From Lachnospiraceae bacterium (GTDB lineage: Bacteria; Bacillota; Clostridia; Lachnospirales; Lachnospiraceae), in assembly GCA_029068555.1 (NCBI GenBank), contig JAIECJ010000011.1:1-42284 (forward strand): a DNA stretch of 42,284 bases, in the 5' to 3' direction. This document shows, piece by piece, positions 7,196-15,397 of this stretch. The notes beneath the pieces are model-generated. The model was not told where the DNA came from. It searched no databases and saw only the letters and a list, made by a program, of their open reading frames with translations. The translations under genes and the position numbers were made by a program. The stretch's first letter is position 1. Every line of letters starts with the position of its first letter.

Positions 7196-9910
7196 CTATT
7201 TTGCCTCGTACCAGTCAGAGCCAGTGTGCAGGTCAATCTCAAGATTTACCGCCAGTTCACACGCGTTCTGCATTTCCCTCGACAGCACCTCCCTGACTTC
7301 TTCAACCTCGTCATTTCTGGTTTCTATCAACAGTTCATCATGTATCTGTAAAATCAGCTTTGACTTTAATCCCTTAGCCTTTAGCACATCATATACATGA
7401 ATCATGGCATACTTGATAATATCTGCCGCTGTTCCCTGTATCGGTGAATTCATGGCAACACGCTCTCCAAAAGAACGCTGGTTAAAATTTGTCGACTTCA
7501 ATTCAGGCACAGGTCTGCGCCTCCCGAAAAGTGTCTCACAGTAACCTTTGTCCTTTGCATCGTCCACCATCTTGTCCAGAAAACGCTTGATACCTGGATA
7601 AGTTTTAAAATACTCATCAATATATTCCCTTGCCTCTTTCGGGGTAATACTCAAATCCTGGCTTAATCCAAAGGAGCTGATACCATAAACAATACCGAAG
7701 TTTACAGCCTTGGCATTGCGTCTCTGCAAGTCTGTAACTTCCTCAAACGGTGTATGGAAAACCTTTGAGGCTGTGATTCGATGAATATCCTCCGACATTC
7801 TGTAGGCTTCAATCAGCTGCTTGTCATCGGACATATGTGCAAGGACGCGCAGTTCTATCTGGGAATAATCCGCATCCATAAAGATGCACCCTTCCTGCGG
7901 GATAAAAACCTTGCGGATTCGTCTGCCAAGTTCCATACGCATCGGTATATTCTGCAAATTAGGCTCAGTTGAACTCAGTCTACCTGTCGCTGTAATTGTC
8001 TGATTAAAATTCGTGTGTATTTTATTGTCATCCTTGATAAAAGCTGCCAGCCCCTCCGCATAAGTTGATTTTAACTTTGTCAGTCCTCTGTACTCAAGAA
8101 TATCCTTAACAATCGGATACGCTGGCGCAAGTTTCTCAAGCACATCTGCCGCTGTCGAATACCCCGTCTTAGTTTTCTTTCCTCCGGGCATCTTCATCTT
8201 GTCAAATAAAATTTCCCCAAGCTGTTTTGGCGAATTGATATTAAACACTTCACCCGCTTCTGCATGAATCGCATTCTCAAGTTCTTCGATTCTGCCGCTG
8301 AGTGCTTCCCCATAAACTTTAAGCTCCTCAGGTCTTACAAGAATGCCCTCTCTTTCCATGTCAAAGAGTACATAGGTAAGCGGCATCTCCAAATCTCTGA
8401 AAAGCTGCTCCATTCCATTCAGCCGCAGTGCTTTTTTAAGTATTGGCGCTGCCTTATATAAGATGTAAGTCTCCTTAGCAAAATAAGACAGACAATCTTT
8501 TTTGTTGTTTTTATACGCAGTTCCAATATCTGTTTTCCCAAAAATATCCGACCAGCCACACAGTTGAATATTCAGATATTCAACTGCCACATCTTCCACC
8601 TTATAGTCACTTTTCAGCGGATTTATCAAATATGCCGCAATTTTGCAGTCAAATATATTTCTGGTAACTTCATTTGACAACAACTTCCTGTGCTGATGCT
8701 CTGATACCATATTTTCATAATCATTTTTCGCATCAAATACGGAAATCAACATTTTTTCGGCTGACAACATGTTGTTTATACACTGCTTGATATATGCCTC
8801 AGGTATCTTATCCGAACTTTCTATCCAGTATATGTTTTCCTCTTTATCAGATCCGCCGCACACCATGCAGCCGAATATATCTTGTTCTTCGCCCAGCGGC
8901 AAAAAAAGCTGACCACTAGCTCCTGTCTTATAATCTCCTGCATTTCCAGCTTTTACACTCAGGATTCTAATTGCCGCATTTCCAGCCTTGACAGCAGCTT
9001 CAAAAACCTCTTTCGCATCTTCGGACGCGGTAACCGCGACTACTTTTACATCCTTGTTGATATCCACTTCCACGTTCTTGGACGACTGTCTGAATTTTAC
9101 CAAAATATTGTCTAATGAAAGCTGTTTTAATTGCGCATATGCCTCTGGAGTGTCAAGTTCTCCCATCTTTGCATTTTCAAGCGAAAAAAATAACTCCGTG
9201 TCGGTATCAATTACCCTGCTGCATTTGTATGAATTAATCTTTTCCCGATTACTACTGTCAGAAAGCGCTTCCCTGATGCACTTTTGGGGTATCTCGTCCA
9301 AATGTATATCTATATTTGCCATACTGCCATAAATATTCAGCAAATTCGCAGCTGTCTTCTCCCCGATTCCGTCAATCTGCATCAAAGCCTGAAGGTCTGC
9401 ATATTGTTCTGGCAAAACCCTGTACACTGTCTCAATATCTTTTCTGTGATATTCTATGATTTGTGTATTTTTGTTTCTTGTCTCTAAAAGTCTTACATTC
9501 ACTGTTTCAGACACAAGCTGCAGCAAATTTCTATCGCCTGAAACAATTGTAACTGATGTGTTATCACTTGCACAGCGGCTTGAAATCGTGCCAATCAGAT
9601 TCGCTGCCGTTGTTTTTTTACTGTCGATAACATTCACATTCATGGATGAAAGTATTTCCTTTACAACAGGTAACTGCTCATCAAAGCTCTCTGGCGTCAA
9701 CCTCAAAACACCATTATTTCCCTGTTGCATTTGCTGTCCAAACACTACTGTTATATATTCAGTTTTTTCTTCATCTGCCAGCATAAATAAAACATTCAAA
9801 AAACCATATATGGCATTTATGTGAAATCCCGCCGCATTGGTCTGTATTGGCACATTATAAAATGCCTTTTTTAGAATACTATTACCATCTATTACAACAA
9901 TTTCGCCCAT
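7196..9910 (-). CDS. polA: DNA polymerase I, with apparently inactive nuclease domains
   Basis: A 904-aa family A polymerase used in lagging-strand maturation and repair. The polymerase motifs are intact: motif A DYSQIELRVLAHMS (from residue 681), motif B RRNAKAVNFGIVYG (from 730) and motif C QIHDEL (Asp 858). The N-terminal 5'-nuclease fold is recognisable (VIDGNSILKKAFYNVP, VTIVSGDRNLLQL, DGIGEKTAANLL), but its acidic residues look lost: the usual AFD is VFG (residue 58), the YEADD block is KKTTAAN (about 98-104), GDRD is GDRN (128) and the GDSSDNIPG loop is missing before GIGEKTA. The middle 3'-5' exonuclease-like domain shows no DxE motif, as in many Firmicutes. It follows the zinc-finger gene by six bases. 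The enzyme is probably a polymerase only; primer removal would need another nuclease. Confidence 0.95.
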   Translation of the reverse strand: MGEIVVIDGNSILKKAFYNVPIQTNAAGFHINAIYGFLNVLFMLADEEKTEYITVVFGQQMQQGNNGVLRLTPESFDEQLPVVKEILSSMNVNVIDSKKTTAANLIGTISSRCASDNTSVTIVSGDRNLLQLVSETVNVRLLETRNKNTQIIEYHRKDIETVYRVLPEQYADLQALMQIDGIGEKTAANLLNIYGSMANIDIHLDEIPQKCIREALSDSSNREKINSYKCSRVIDTDTELFFSLENAKMGELDTPEAYAQLKQLSLDNILVKFRQSSKNVEVDINKDVKVVAVTASEDAKEVFEAAVKAGNAAIRILSVKAGNAGDYKTGASGQLFLPLGEEQDIFGCMVCGGSDKEENIYWIESSDKIPEAYIKQCINNMLSAEKMLISVFDAKNDYENMVSEHQHRKLLSNEVTRNIFDCKIAAYLINPLKSDYKVEDVAVEYLNIQLCGWSDIFGKTDIGTAYKNNKKDCLSYFAKETYILYKAAPILKKALRLNGMEQLFRDLEMPLTYVLFDMEREGILVRPEELKVYGEALSGRIEELENAIHAEAGEVFNINSPKQLGEILFDKMKMPGGKKTKTGYSTAADVLEKLAPAYPIVKDILEYRGLTKLKSTYAEGLAAFIKDDNKIHTNFNQTITATGRLSSTEPNLQNIPMRMELGRRIRKVFIPQEGCIFMDADYSQIELRVLAHMSDDKQLIEAYRMSEDIHRITASKVFHTPFEEVTDLQRRNAKAVNFGIVYGISSFGLSQDLSITPKEAREYIDEYFKTYPGIKRFLDKMVDDAKDKGYCETLFGRRRPVPELKSTNFNQRSFGERVAMNSPIQGTAADIIKYAMIHVYDVLKAKGLKSKLILQIHDELLIETRNDEVEEVREVLSREMQNACELAVNLEIDLHTGSDWYEAK

Positions 9911-9916
9911 CTAGTC

Positions 9917-10225
9917 CTAAACTCCTCCCAGCAAAAATATACAAAATATCATTGATGCCACTAAAAAAAGACCGGCTTTGAGCTGTTTGTATACCTTTTT
10001 TCGGTTTATGGTACGATTCAGCCTGTCTTCCAGTTCACTCTGCACATCAATATCATCTGCATTTTCAAGCCTGTTAATACCCTCTAGCAAAAGATATTCT
10101 ATTGTAAGTTCCTCCATACACTCAGTGCAGGAGTGTACATGCTCTACAAATCTGAACTCTGTATCCTCATCCAACTCATTCTTCAAAAACAAATGGATAC
10201 AGCGCTGTGTTTCCTTACAATCCAT
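9917..10225 (-). CDS. Zinc-finger (zf-HC2) anti-sigma-like membrane protein
   Basis: A 102-aa protein with an N-terminal zf-HC2 pattern: MDCKETQRC, then HVHSCTEC (HxxxCxxC), as in ZAS-type anti-sigma factors. A charged linker follows (residues about 45-80) and one C-terminal membrane helix (AGLFLVASMIFCIFLLGGV) with a negligible extracytoplasmic tail. ZAS proteins usually sequester a cognate ECF sigma factor encoded next door, but no sigma gene lies here; instead it is the first gene of the polA operon, six bases before polA. It could be an orphan anti-sigma factor or another membrane-tethered zinc protein. The start is supported by a GAGGGG site. Family fold is clear, partner unknown. Confidence 0.82.
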   Translation of the reverse strand: MDCKETQRCIHLFLKNELDEDTEFRFVEHVHSCTECMEELTIEYLLLEGINRLENADDIDVQSELEDRLNRTINRKKVYKQLKAGLFLVASMIFCIFLLGGV

Positions 10226-10405
10226 TTATCCCCTCTTAACCAATGTTACCATAACTTGTTTACTTTCATAATGATACACTATCTCTGGATAATTTGAAAG
10301 AGATAAATAAAATTTATTTTATAAATTATTGGAAAATATCACTTTTTAATAGTTTATTCTTTTGTTTTTTGTGAAAAACGACAAATTACTTACTTCTGTA
10401 TTTAC

Positions 10406-10451
10406 AGCAGAAAACAGCGGCTTACATACCTGTATACCGCTGTTTCCTGCT
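10406..10451 (-). terminator. Hairpin after the 68-aa gene
   Basis: A 15-bp stem with one mismatch (10406-10420 with 10437-10451, core AAACAGCGG/CCGCTGTTT) lies 25 bases after the stop of the small minus-strand gene. The T-tract on the minus strand is weak, so it may be a terminator or an mRNA-stabilising hairpin. The remaining bases up to 10225 are AT-rich; a possible promoter for the zinc-finger operon lies there (TTTCAA, 17 bp, TATCAT). Confidence 0.55.
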
Positions 10452-10475
10452 TTTCCTGGCTTTCAATTAAAATTT

Positions 10476-10682
10476 TCAGACAAAGGTATCCCCATCGCTG
10501 ATTTTCTGTATCAGCTGCTGCATTTCTTCCTTGCTTTTTACATTTTTGCTTTGTGCCAGAACCTTCTCCTTCTCATACTCTGTCATTTTACCATAATTGT
10601 TGACCGCCTGCTCGTCCATAGCCATTCCAAATGCAAGGCCAAGCGGCAAAACACTGCTCTGTAATCCATCTGAAAAATCCAT
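10476..10682 (-). CDS. Small conserved-looking hypothetical protein, 68 aa
   Basis: A 68-aa soluble, acidic protein beginning MDFSDGLQSSVLPLGLAFGM. The C-terminal half is helical and charged (YEKEKVLAQSKNVKSKEEMQ). No signal peptide or known domain is recognised. The frame also opens with a GTG at 10688, but GAGGT lies six bases before the ATG at 10682, so that start is used. It is flanked by its own hairpin downstream and stands apart from the glgX gene (135-bp gap) and the polA operon. The ribosome site, codon use and hairpin support a real gene; no function can be given. Confidence 0.7.
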   Translation of the reverse strand: MDFSDGLQSSVLPLGLAFGMAMDEQAVNNYGKMTEYEKEKVLAQSKNVKSKEEMQQLIQKISDGDTFV

Positions 10683-10817
10683 AATCACACCTCATATCTT
10701 CCATGCTGCTGCAAAATCCATTTTCAAAGGATTTGCTGTTTTAGCATTTCCTGCTTAAAGTGTTCTTATGCACTTTTTATCTATTTGTGCATTCTAGATA
10801 ACTGTCACTTTTTTCCT

Positions 10818-13028
10818 TTACTCCTGTTGTGAAATCTCCTCCGGCTGTACTTCTCCTTGTGCATTACACTGCTGAGAAATCTCCTCCGGCTGAACCCCTT
10901 CATTATGAGTCTTATGACAAATCTCCTGCTCTCCTGTCAGCACAACTACTGTTCGCGGCTGAATATTGATTTTACTTACATAGCCAGATTCCTTCTGATT
11001 CTCTGTTTCTTTTTTCTCCTCAAACGTATTCACACATAGCTTCCACTTCATCCCATTTGGAAGTTCCGGAAGCTGCATCTCAAGTGCTTCCCAGTATGCA
11101 TTCATGGCATAAAATACAATATCATCCCTTGCATCTGTTTCATCCCTGCCTGCATACATAATTCCAATCAACCTGCTGTCCCGCCTTGTATGTGCATTCC
11201 ATGGGTAACCATTGTGTATGCTGATTTCAGGCAAATCACTCTCAGCTTTTTTTGTTGTTTTTCGTAAAATTGCATGTTTTTTGCGGAATGCAATCATAAA
11301 CTTAAAAAATTGATAAATATCCTGATATTTTTCAAGTCTCGTCCAGTCAAGCCAGGAAATGCGGTTATCCTGACAATATGCATTATTGTTGCCAAACTGT
11401 GTATTGCAGAATTCATCCCCGGCAAGAAACATTGCTGGCCCCCTGCTGCACATCAAAGTCGCAAACGCATTTTTTACCATACGGCGACGCAGCTTTTCGA
11501 TTTCCGGATCATCCGTCTCGCCCTCCTCGCCACAGTTCCAACTGTTTCCATTATTATCTCCATCCGTATTATTCCACCCATTTTTTTCATTGTGCTTCAT
11601 ATTATAAGAGTACAAGTCATACAATGTAAATCCATCATGACAGGTCAGAAAATTGACAGATGCACTTTTTCCTCTGACAGAAGGATCGTATAAATCTTTT
11701 GATCCTGTAATTCTGGTAATCGCAATATCTGCCAGTCCCTCATCTCCTTTCAGGAAACGCCGCATATCATCACGATATCTGCCATTCCACTCTGACCACC
11801 TGTTATATGCCGGAAAATGCCCCACCTGATATAGTCCGCCTGCATCCCATGCCTCTGCAATCAACTTCACCTTCCCTAGAATAGAATCCCCTGCAATTCC
11901 CTGCAAAATAGGTGGTTCTGCCATCGGCGCGCCATTTTGGTCTCTTGTCAGAATAGATGCCAAATCAAAACGAAAACCATCTACACGGTATTCTGTCACC
12001 CAGTAACGCAGACAGTCAATGATAAAACGCCGTGTCATCGGATGGTTGCAGTTCAGGGCATTTCCGCATCCACTAAAATTATAATAATATCCGTCAGGCG
12101 TCAGAATATAGTAAATATTATTGTCAATTCCCTTAAAGGAAAAACATGGACCATCCTCATTTCCCTCAGCCGTATGATTAAACACGACATCCAGAATGAC
12201 CTCGATACCATTTTCCTTCAATTCATAAATTAACTGTTTTAACTCATCGCCTTCATGATTGTGTTCTACAACAGACGTATAGCCTGTATTCGGTGCAAAA
12301 AAACACACTGTATTATAACCCCAGTAGTTATAGAGCTGCTCTCCATCCACAACCCGAGCGCTCTCCATCTCGTCAAACTCAAAAATAGGCATCAGCTCCA
12401 CTGCATTGACTCCCAAGTCTTTTAAATAAGGAATCTTCTGCCGCAGACCCTCAAACGTCCCTTTCGCCGCCACGCCCGAAGTTTCATCCTTGGTAAATCC
12501 ACGCACGTGTACCTCATAAATTACCAAGTCCTCAAGCGGATATTCCAGCTGCTCCGTGTTTCCCCAATCAAAATTATTCTCCACAACACGCGCATGATAC
12601 ACAAAATTCTCTCCGCTCTCCGGACGCTCTCCCCATTTTCTCTGTCCGGTTACTGCCTTTGCATAGGGATCAAGCAAAATATTATTCTTGTCAAATAACA
12701 GTCCCTCCTTCTTATCATAAGGTCCATCCAGCCGGAATGCATATTCAAATTCCTGTATATTCAGACCAAACACCAGCATGGAATAGGTATTTCCAATGCG
12801 ATATGCCTTTGGAAATTCCAGCTCCGCATAAGGTTCCTTTTCCTGTGGTTTAAAAAGCAGCAGTGTACAACTCGTTGCACCAAAAGAATGAATTGTAAAA
12901 CTGACGCCATCCGATGACGGCGTGGCACCATCCTTATTGTAAAATCCCGGACGAACCTGAAATCCATTGATAATATCCAACGGCTGTAACTTTTCGCCAC
13001 GCTGTGGCATATGGTGTATAAAATTCAT
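10818..13028 (-). CDS. glgX: Glycogen debranching enzyme / isoamylase-type GH13
   Basis: A 736-aa intracellular GH13 enzyme that should hydrolyse alpha-1,6 branches of glycogen or its limit dextrins. An N-terminal CBM48-like domain (residues about 24-110) precedes the catalytic barrel. The nucleophile Asp is at 355 (VDGFRFDLAS), the acid/base Glu at 392 (LIAEAWDAGG) and the transition-state Asp at 465 (FLTCHDGFTLYD); VVFNHTAEG and ELMPIFEFDE are further GH13 blocks. No signal peptide. Length fits GlgX/TreX enzymes. The last 30 residues carry a near-perfect duplication (two copies of VQPEEISQQ) that looks like a recent tandem expansion. It is a single-gene unit with its own promoter; no glycogen synthesis genes are in the window. 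Confidence 0.9.
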   Translation of the reverse strand: MNFIHHMPQRGEKLQPLDIINGFQVRPGFYNKDGATPSSDGVSFTIHSFGATSCTLLLFKPQEKEPYAELEFPKAYRIGNTYSMLVFGLNIQEFEYAFRLDGPYDKKEGLLFDKNNILLDPYAKAVTGQRKWGERPESGENFVYHARVVENNFDWGNTEQLEYPLEDLVIYEVHVRGFTKDETSGVAAKGTFEGLRQKIPYLKDLGVNAVELMPIFEFDEMESARVVDGEQLYNYWGYNTVCFFAPNTGYTSVVEHNHEGDELKQLIYELKENGIEVILDVVFNHTAEGNEDGPCFSFKGIDNNIYYILTPDGYYYNFSGCGNALNCNHPMTRRFIIDCLRYWVTEYRVDGFRFDLASILTRDQNGAPMAEPPILQGIAGDSILGKVKLIAEAWDAGGLYQVGHFPAYNRWSEWNGRYRDDMRRFLKGDEGLADIAITRITGSKDLYDPSVRGKSASVNFLTCHDGFTLYDLYSYNMKHNEKNGWNNTDGDNNGNSWNCGEEGETDDPEIEKLRRRMVKNAFATLMCSRGPAMFLAGDEFCNTQFGNNNAYCQDNRISWLDWTRLEKYQDIYQFFKFMIAFRKKHAILRKTTKKAESDLPEISIHNGYPWNAHTRRDSRLIGIMYAGRDETDARDDIVFYAMNAYWEALEMQLPELPNGMKWKLCVNTFEEKKETENQKESGYVSKINIQPRTVVVLTGEQEICHKTHNEGVQPEEISQQCNAQGEVQPEEISQQE

Positions 13029-13129
13029 ATCATTCGTTCTCCCCTTTAATTATCCCTAATGTCAATCATGGAGTGTGTTTGAATTATCATTTCTGTCCTC
13101 TTTTTGTGTTTCCAAACAACACATATACA

Positions 13130-13157
13130 ATTATACAATACTTTCCTCAATTATCAA
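13130..13157 (-). promoter_or_regulatory. Promoter of glgX
   Basis: On the minus strand TTGATA (13152-13157) is followed after 16 bp by TATAAT (13130-13135), about 100 bp before the glgX start. Between this and the gene, at 13071-13095, lies a degenerate match to the end sequence of the 225-bp element found at 13905. Confidence 0.6.
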
Positions 13158-13236
13158 TCCAAATATAATCCATTCCATCATTTTAACACATTTCTATAAA
13201 TTATCAAAAAAATTTTTAAAATTTTTAAATATATAC

Positions 13237-13265
13237 TTGCCTCTGCTGTCAAAATATGATATTAT
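13237..13265 (+). promoter_or_regulatory. Promoter of tRNA-Leu
   Basis: TTGCCT (13237-13242), a 17-bp spacer and TATTAT (13260-13265) end 34 bases before the tRNA. The surrounding 150 bp is very AT-rich, as expected for a stable-RNA promoter upstream region. Confidence 0.55.
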
Positions 13266-13299
13266 ATCTATTGTCGTTATGACAGATATTTACAGAGTC

Positions 13300-13382
13300 G
13301 CCGGTGTGGCGGAATGGCAGACGCAGCAGACTCAAAATCTGCCGGGGGCAACCTCGTGCCGGTTCAAGTCCGGCCACCGGCA
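13300..13382 (+). tRNA. tRNA-Leu (anticodon CAA)
   Basis: A class II (long variable arm) tRNA. The acceptor stem GCCGGTG (13300-13306) pairs with CACCGGC (13375-13381) with discriminator A at 13382. The anticodon stem GCAGA/TCTGC encloses a CTCAAAA loop, giving anticodon CAA (decoding UUG). The T-arm GGTTCAAGTCC is standard and the variable arm is CGGGGGCAACCTCG. The 3' CCA is not encoded. Confidence 0.96.
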
Positions 13383-13385
13383 TAT

Positions 13386-13409
13386 AAAGGAGCAGTTAGC
13401 TCCTTTTTT
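13386..13409 (+). terminator. Terminator of tRNA-Leu
   Basis: AAAGGAGC (13386-13393) pairs perfectly with GCTCCTTT (13399-13406) around a five-base loop and runs into T's, four bases after the tRNA. Confidence 0.85.
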
Positions 13410-13589
13410 GCATATCCTTCTATTTTCTATCAATTTCTATCAACGTATTCAATGCTGTTGTTGTCAGTTTCTTCATGCCTGCATACTGTGCAAGGCCTTC
13501 CCATAAACTGCTCTGAGTTGTAAAACATCATGCAGTCCTTATCATACACTGTTCACATCAGTGAGAATGTTTTATTATTTATCCAGCCT

Positions 13590-13651
13590 TAGAGCGTATT
13601 TGAAAAATCATTCCTCCACCTGCATAACGACGCCAAAGCGTCGTAAAAGTA
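13590..13651 (+). mobile_element. Truncated left end of the 225-bp inverted-repeat element
   Basis: The sequence from 13590 matches the left end of the complete element at 13905 over about 60 bp (terminal TAGAGCGTATTTGAAAAAT and the internal hairpin ACGACGCCAAAGCGTCGT), then diverges. The interval 13410-13589 before it contains no convincing gene; a 33-codon minus-strand frame (13430-13531) is discussed among the rejected items. Confidence 0.7.
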
Positions 13652-13688
13652 ACATCTCCATTCAACAAGAAATTAAATAGAACTCTAA

Positions 13689-13904
13689 CTATATAGGCAA
13701 AATAACATTACTTTTACTTGTCAGCATCAGCTTTTTATACTGGCCATCCGATTCCAGCCTTTCCCGGCGTAAATAACCTCCCTGCTCCAGATTGTTGATC
13801 AGGCTGGTAACAGATGACCCCTTGATCCCCAAAAATCATTCCAAATCCTTTGGGAAAATATCCCTCCGCTCAGATTCTACAATTATATAATGAAAAACAA
13901 GTCC
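13689..13904 (-). pseudogene. MarR-family regulator remnant
   Basis: Reading the minus strand from 13904 gives a MarR winged-helix core: FHYIIVESERRDIFPKDLE, an in-frame TGA, then FLGIKGSSVTSLINNLEQGG followed by YLRRERLESDGQYKKLMLTS and a stop at 13689. The pattern (recognition helix, then wing with GYxxRE...D.R.K...LT) closely parallels the intact MarR protein at 23967-24515. The N-terminal part is absent, cut exactly at the end of the complete inverted-repeat element (13905), and the C-terminus is truncated shortly before the partial copy at 13590. It is a broken gene fragment trapped between two copies of the element. Confidence 0.75.
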
Positions 13905-14129
13905 TAGAGCGTGTTTGAAAAATCATCCCTGCCACCTGTATAACGACGCCAAAGCGTCGTATTCACCACTTTGCGTGATATTTGCACCAAATTCAGTCAC
14001 CGTAAGGCATTGCCCTTTATGCCTTTGACCCCTACGCCTCCTTCATCTGGCCAGTCATCTGTAAGATGATTGAATCTCCCACAAACTTTGACGCACATCT
14101 GGCAGAAAGCATTTTTCAAACACGCTCTA
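13905..14129. mobile_element. Miniature inverted-repeat element, 225 bp, TA target duplication
   Basis: TAGAGCGTGTTTGAAAAAT at 13905-13923 is repeated perfectly inverted at 14111-14129. If the outer TA on each side is the duplicated target, the element is 221 bp with 17-bp terminal repeats starting GAGCGTG. It encodes no protein. Inside are strong hairpins, for example ACGACGC/GCGTCGT just inside the left end. TA duplication and terminal repeats fit mobilisation by an IS630/Tc1-type transposase (inference). Partial copies or solo ends lie at 13071, 13590, 15398 and 16491. Confidence 0.78.
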
Positions 14130-14186
14130 ATCTGAATAAATCATAACGCAAATGTAAAGTCTGTTTCTTTCCTGATAATGATTTTA

Positions 14187-15362
14187 TTAATGATGGAACA
14201 ATCTGATACCAGTAAAGCACATTGCCATATTATATTTATTGCAGGTTTCGATAACGTTATCGTCCCTGATAGAGCCGCCTGGTTGTGCAATGTACTTCAC
14301 ACCGCTTCTGTGTGCTCTCTCCACATTATCACCAAACGGAAAGAATGCATCAGAGCCAAGTGCAACATCTGTCATCTGGTCAAGCCATGCACGCTTCTCC
14401 TCCCTTGTCAGCACATCCGGTTTTTCTGTAAAGAAATTCTCCCATGTGCCGTCTGCAAGAACATCCATATAGTCATCACTCATGTATACATCAATCGTAT
14501 TGTCCCTGTCCGCGCGCCCGATTTTTTCTTTAAACGGCAAGTTTAATACTTTAGGATTCTGACGCAAAAACCAGTTGTCAGCCTTGTTTCCGGCAAGTCT
14601 CGTACAATGAATACGTGACTGCTGACCCGCACCGATGCCAATTGCCTGGCCATCTTTTACATAACATACGGAGTTTGACTGTGTATACTTTAATGTAATC
14701 ATGGCAATGGCGAGATCCATCTTAGCCTGCTCTGGAATTTCCTTGTTTTCTGTCACAATATTTGCAAACAAGGCATCATCTATCACAAGTTCATTTCTCC
14801 CCTGCTCAAATGTAATCCCATAGACATCCTTTGTCTCTATGGAATTTGGCACGTAACCTGGATCAATCTGTATCACTGCATAACTGCCCTTTTTCTTTGC
14901 TTTCAGGATTTCAAGCGCTTCCGGCTCATATCCAGGTGCAATGATTCCATCCGAAACCTCACGCTTGATCAACTTTGCCGTATCTACATCGCATACATCT
15001 GACAATGCTATGAAATCACCAAAAGAGGACATTCTGTCCGCTCCTCTTGCCCTTGCATATGCACAAGCAAGTGGAGACAAATCACCCATATCGTCTACCC
15101 AGTAAATCTTCCGCTCGATATTACACAGCAGTAGCCCTACAGCAGCACCTGCAGGGGATACATGCTTGAATGAAGTCGCAGCAGGAAGTCCAGTGGCCCT
15201 TTTAAGCTCTTTTACAAGCTGCCATCCATTAAATGCATCCAGGAAATTGATATAACCAGGTTTTCCGTTCAATACTTCGATGGGCAGTTCTCCATCTTTC
15301 ATATAGATTTTGGATGGTTTCTGGTTTGGATTACAGCCATATTTTAATTCTAATTCTTTCAT
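14187..15362 (-). CDS. purH: AICAR formyltransferase, stand-alone (PurH C-terminal domain)
   Basis: A 391-aa protein equal to the AICAR transformylase half of bifunctional PurH, without the N-terminal IMP cyclohydrolase domain. It transfers a formyl group from 10-formyl-THF to AICAR (ZMP), the ninth step of de novo purine synthesis. Visible family blocks are FNGWQLVKELKRATGLPAA, the active-site KH pair at 66-67 (SFKHVSPAGAAVG), RLAGNKADNWFLRQ and the C-terminal RSGVKYIAQPGGSIRDD. The missing cyclohydrolase is supplied by the upstream purO gene, 52 bp away. A GGAG site precedes the start. The intergenic stretch contains a solo end of the inverted-repeat element. Transcription should be governed by the ZTP riboswitch upstream of purO, which senses the substrate of this enzyme. 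Confidence 0.93.
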   Translation of the reverse strand: MKELELKYGCNPNQKPSKIYMKDGELPIEVLNGKPGYINFLDAFNGWQLVKELKRATGLPAATSFKHVSPAGAAVGLLLCNIERKIYWVDDMGDLSPLACAYARARGADRMSSFGDFIALSDVCDVDTAKLIKREVSDGIIAPGYEPEALEILKAKKKGSYAVIQIDPGYVPNSIETKDVYGITFEQGRNELVIDDALFANIVTENKEIPEQAKMDLAIAMITLKYTQSNSVCYVKDGQAIGIGAGQQSRIHCTRLAGNKADNWFLRQNPKVLNLPFKEKIGRADRDNTIDVYMSDDYMDVLADGTWENFFTEKPDVLTREEKRAWLDQMTDVALGSDAFFPFGDNVERAHRSGVKYIAQPGGSIRDDNVIETCNKYNMAMCFTGIRLFHH

Positions 15363-15397
15363 ATGTTAAATACTCCTTAAACTTTGATTTCTCTCAG

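Noticed and set aside
10226-10405. Possible small gene between the polA operon and the 68-aa gene
   Set aside because: Only AT-rich sequence and a weak promoter-like match; no open frame with a ribosome site.
13430-13531. 33-codon minus-strand frame (MMFYNSEQFMGRPC...) between tRNA-Leu and the element relic
   Set aside because: Too short and without a clear ribosome site; possibly a gene fragment in the debris zone, but no family is recognised.
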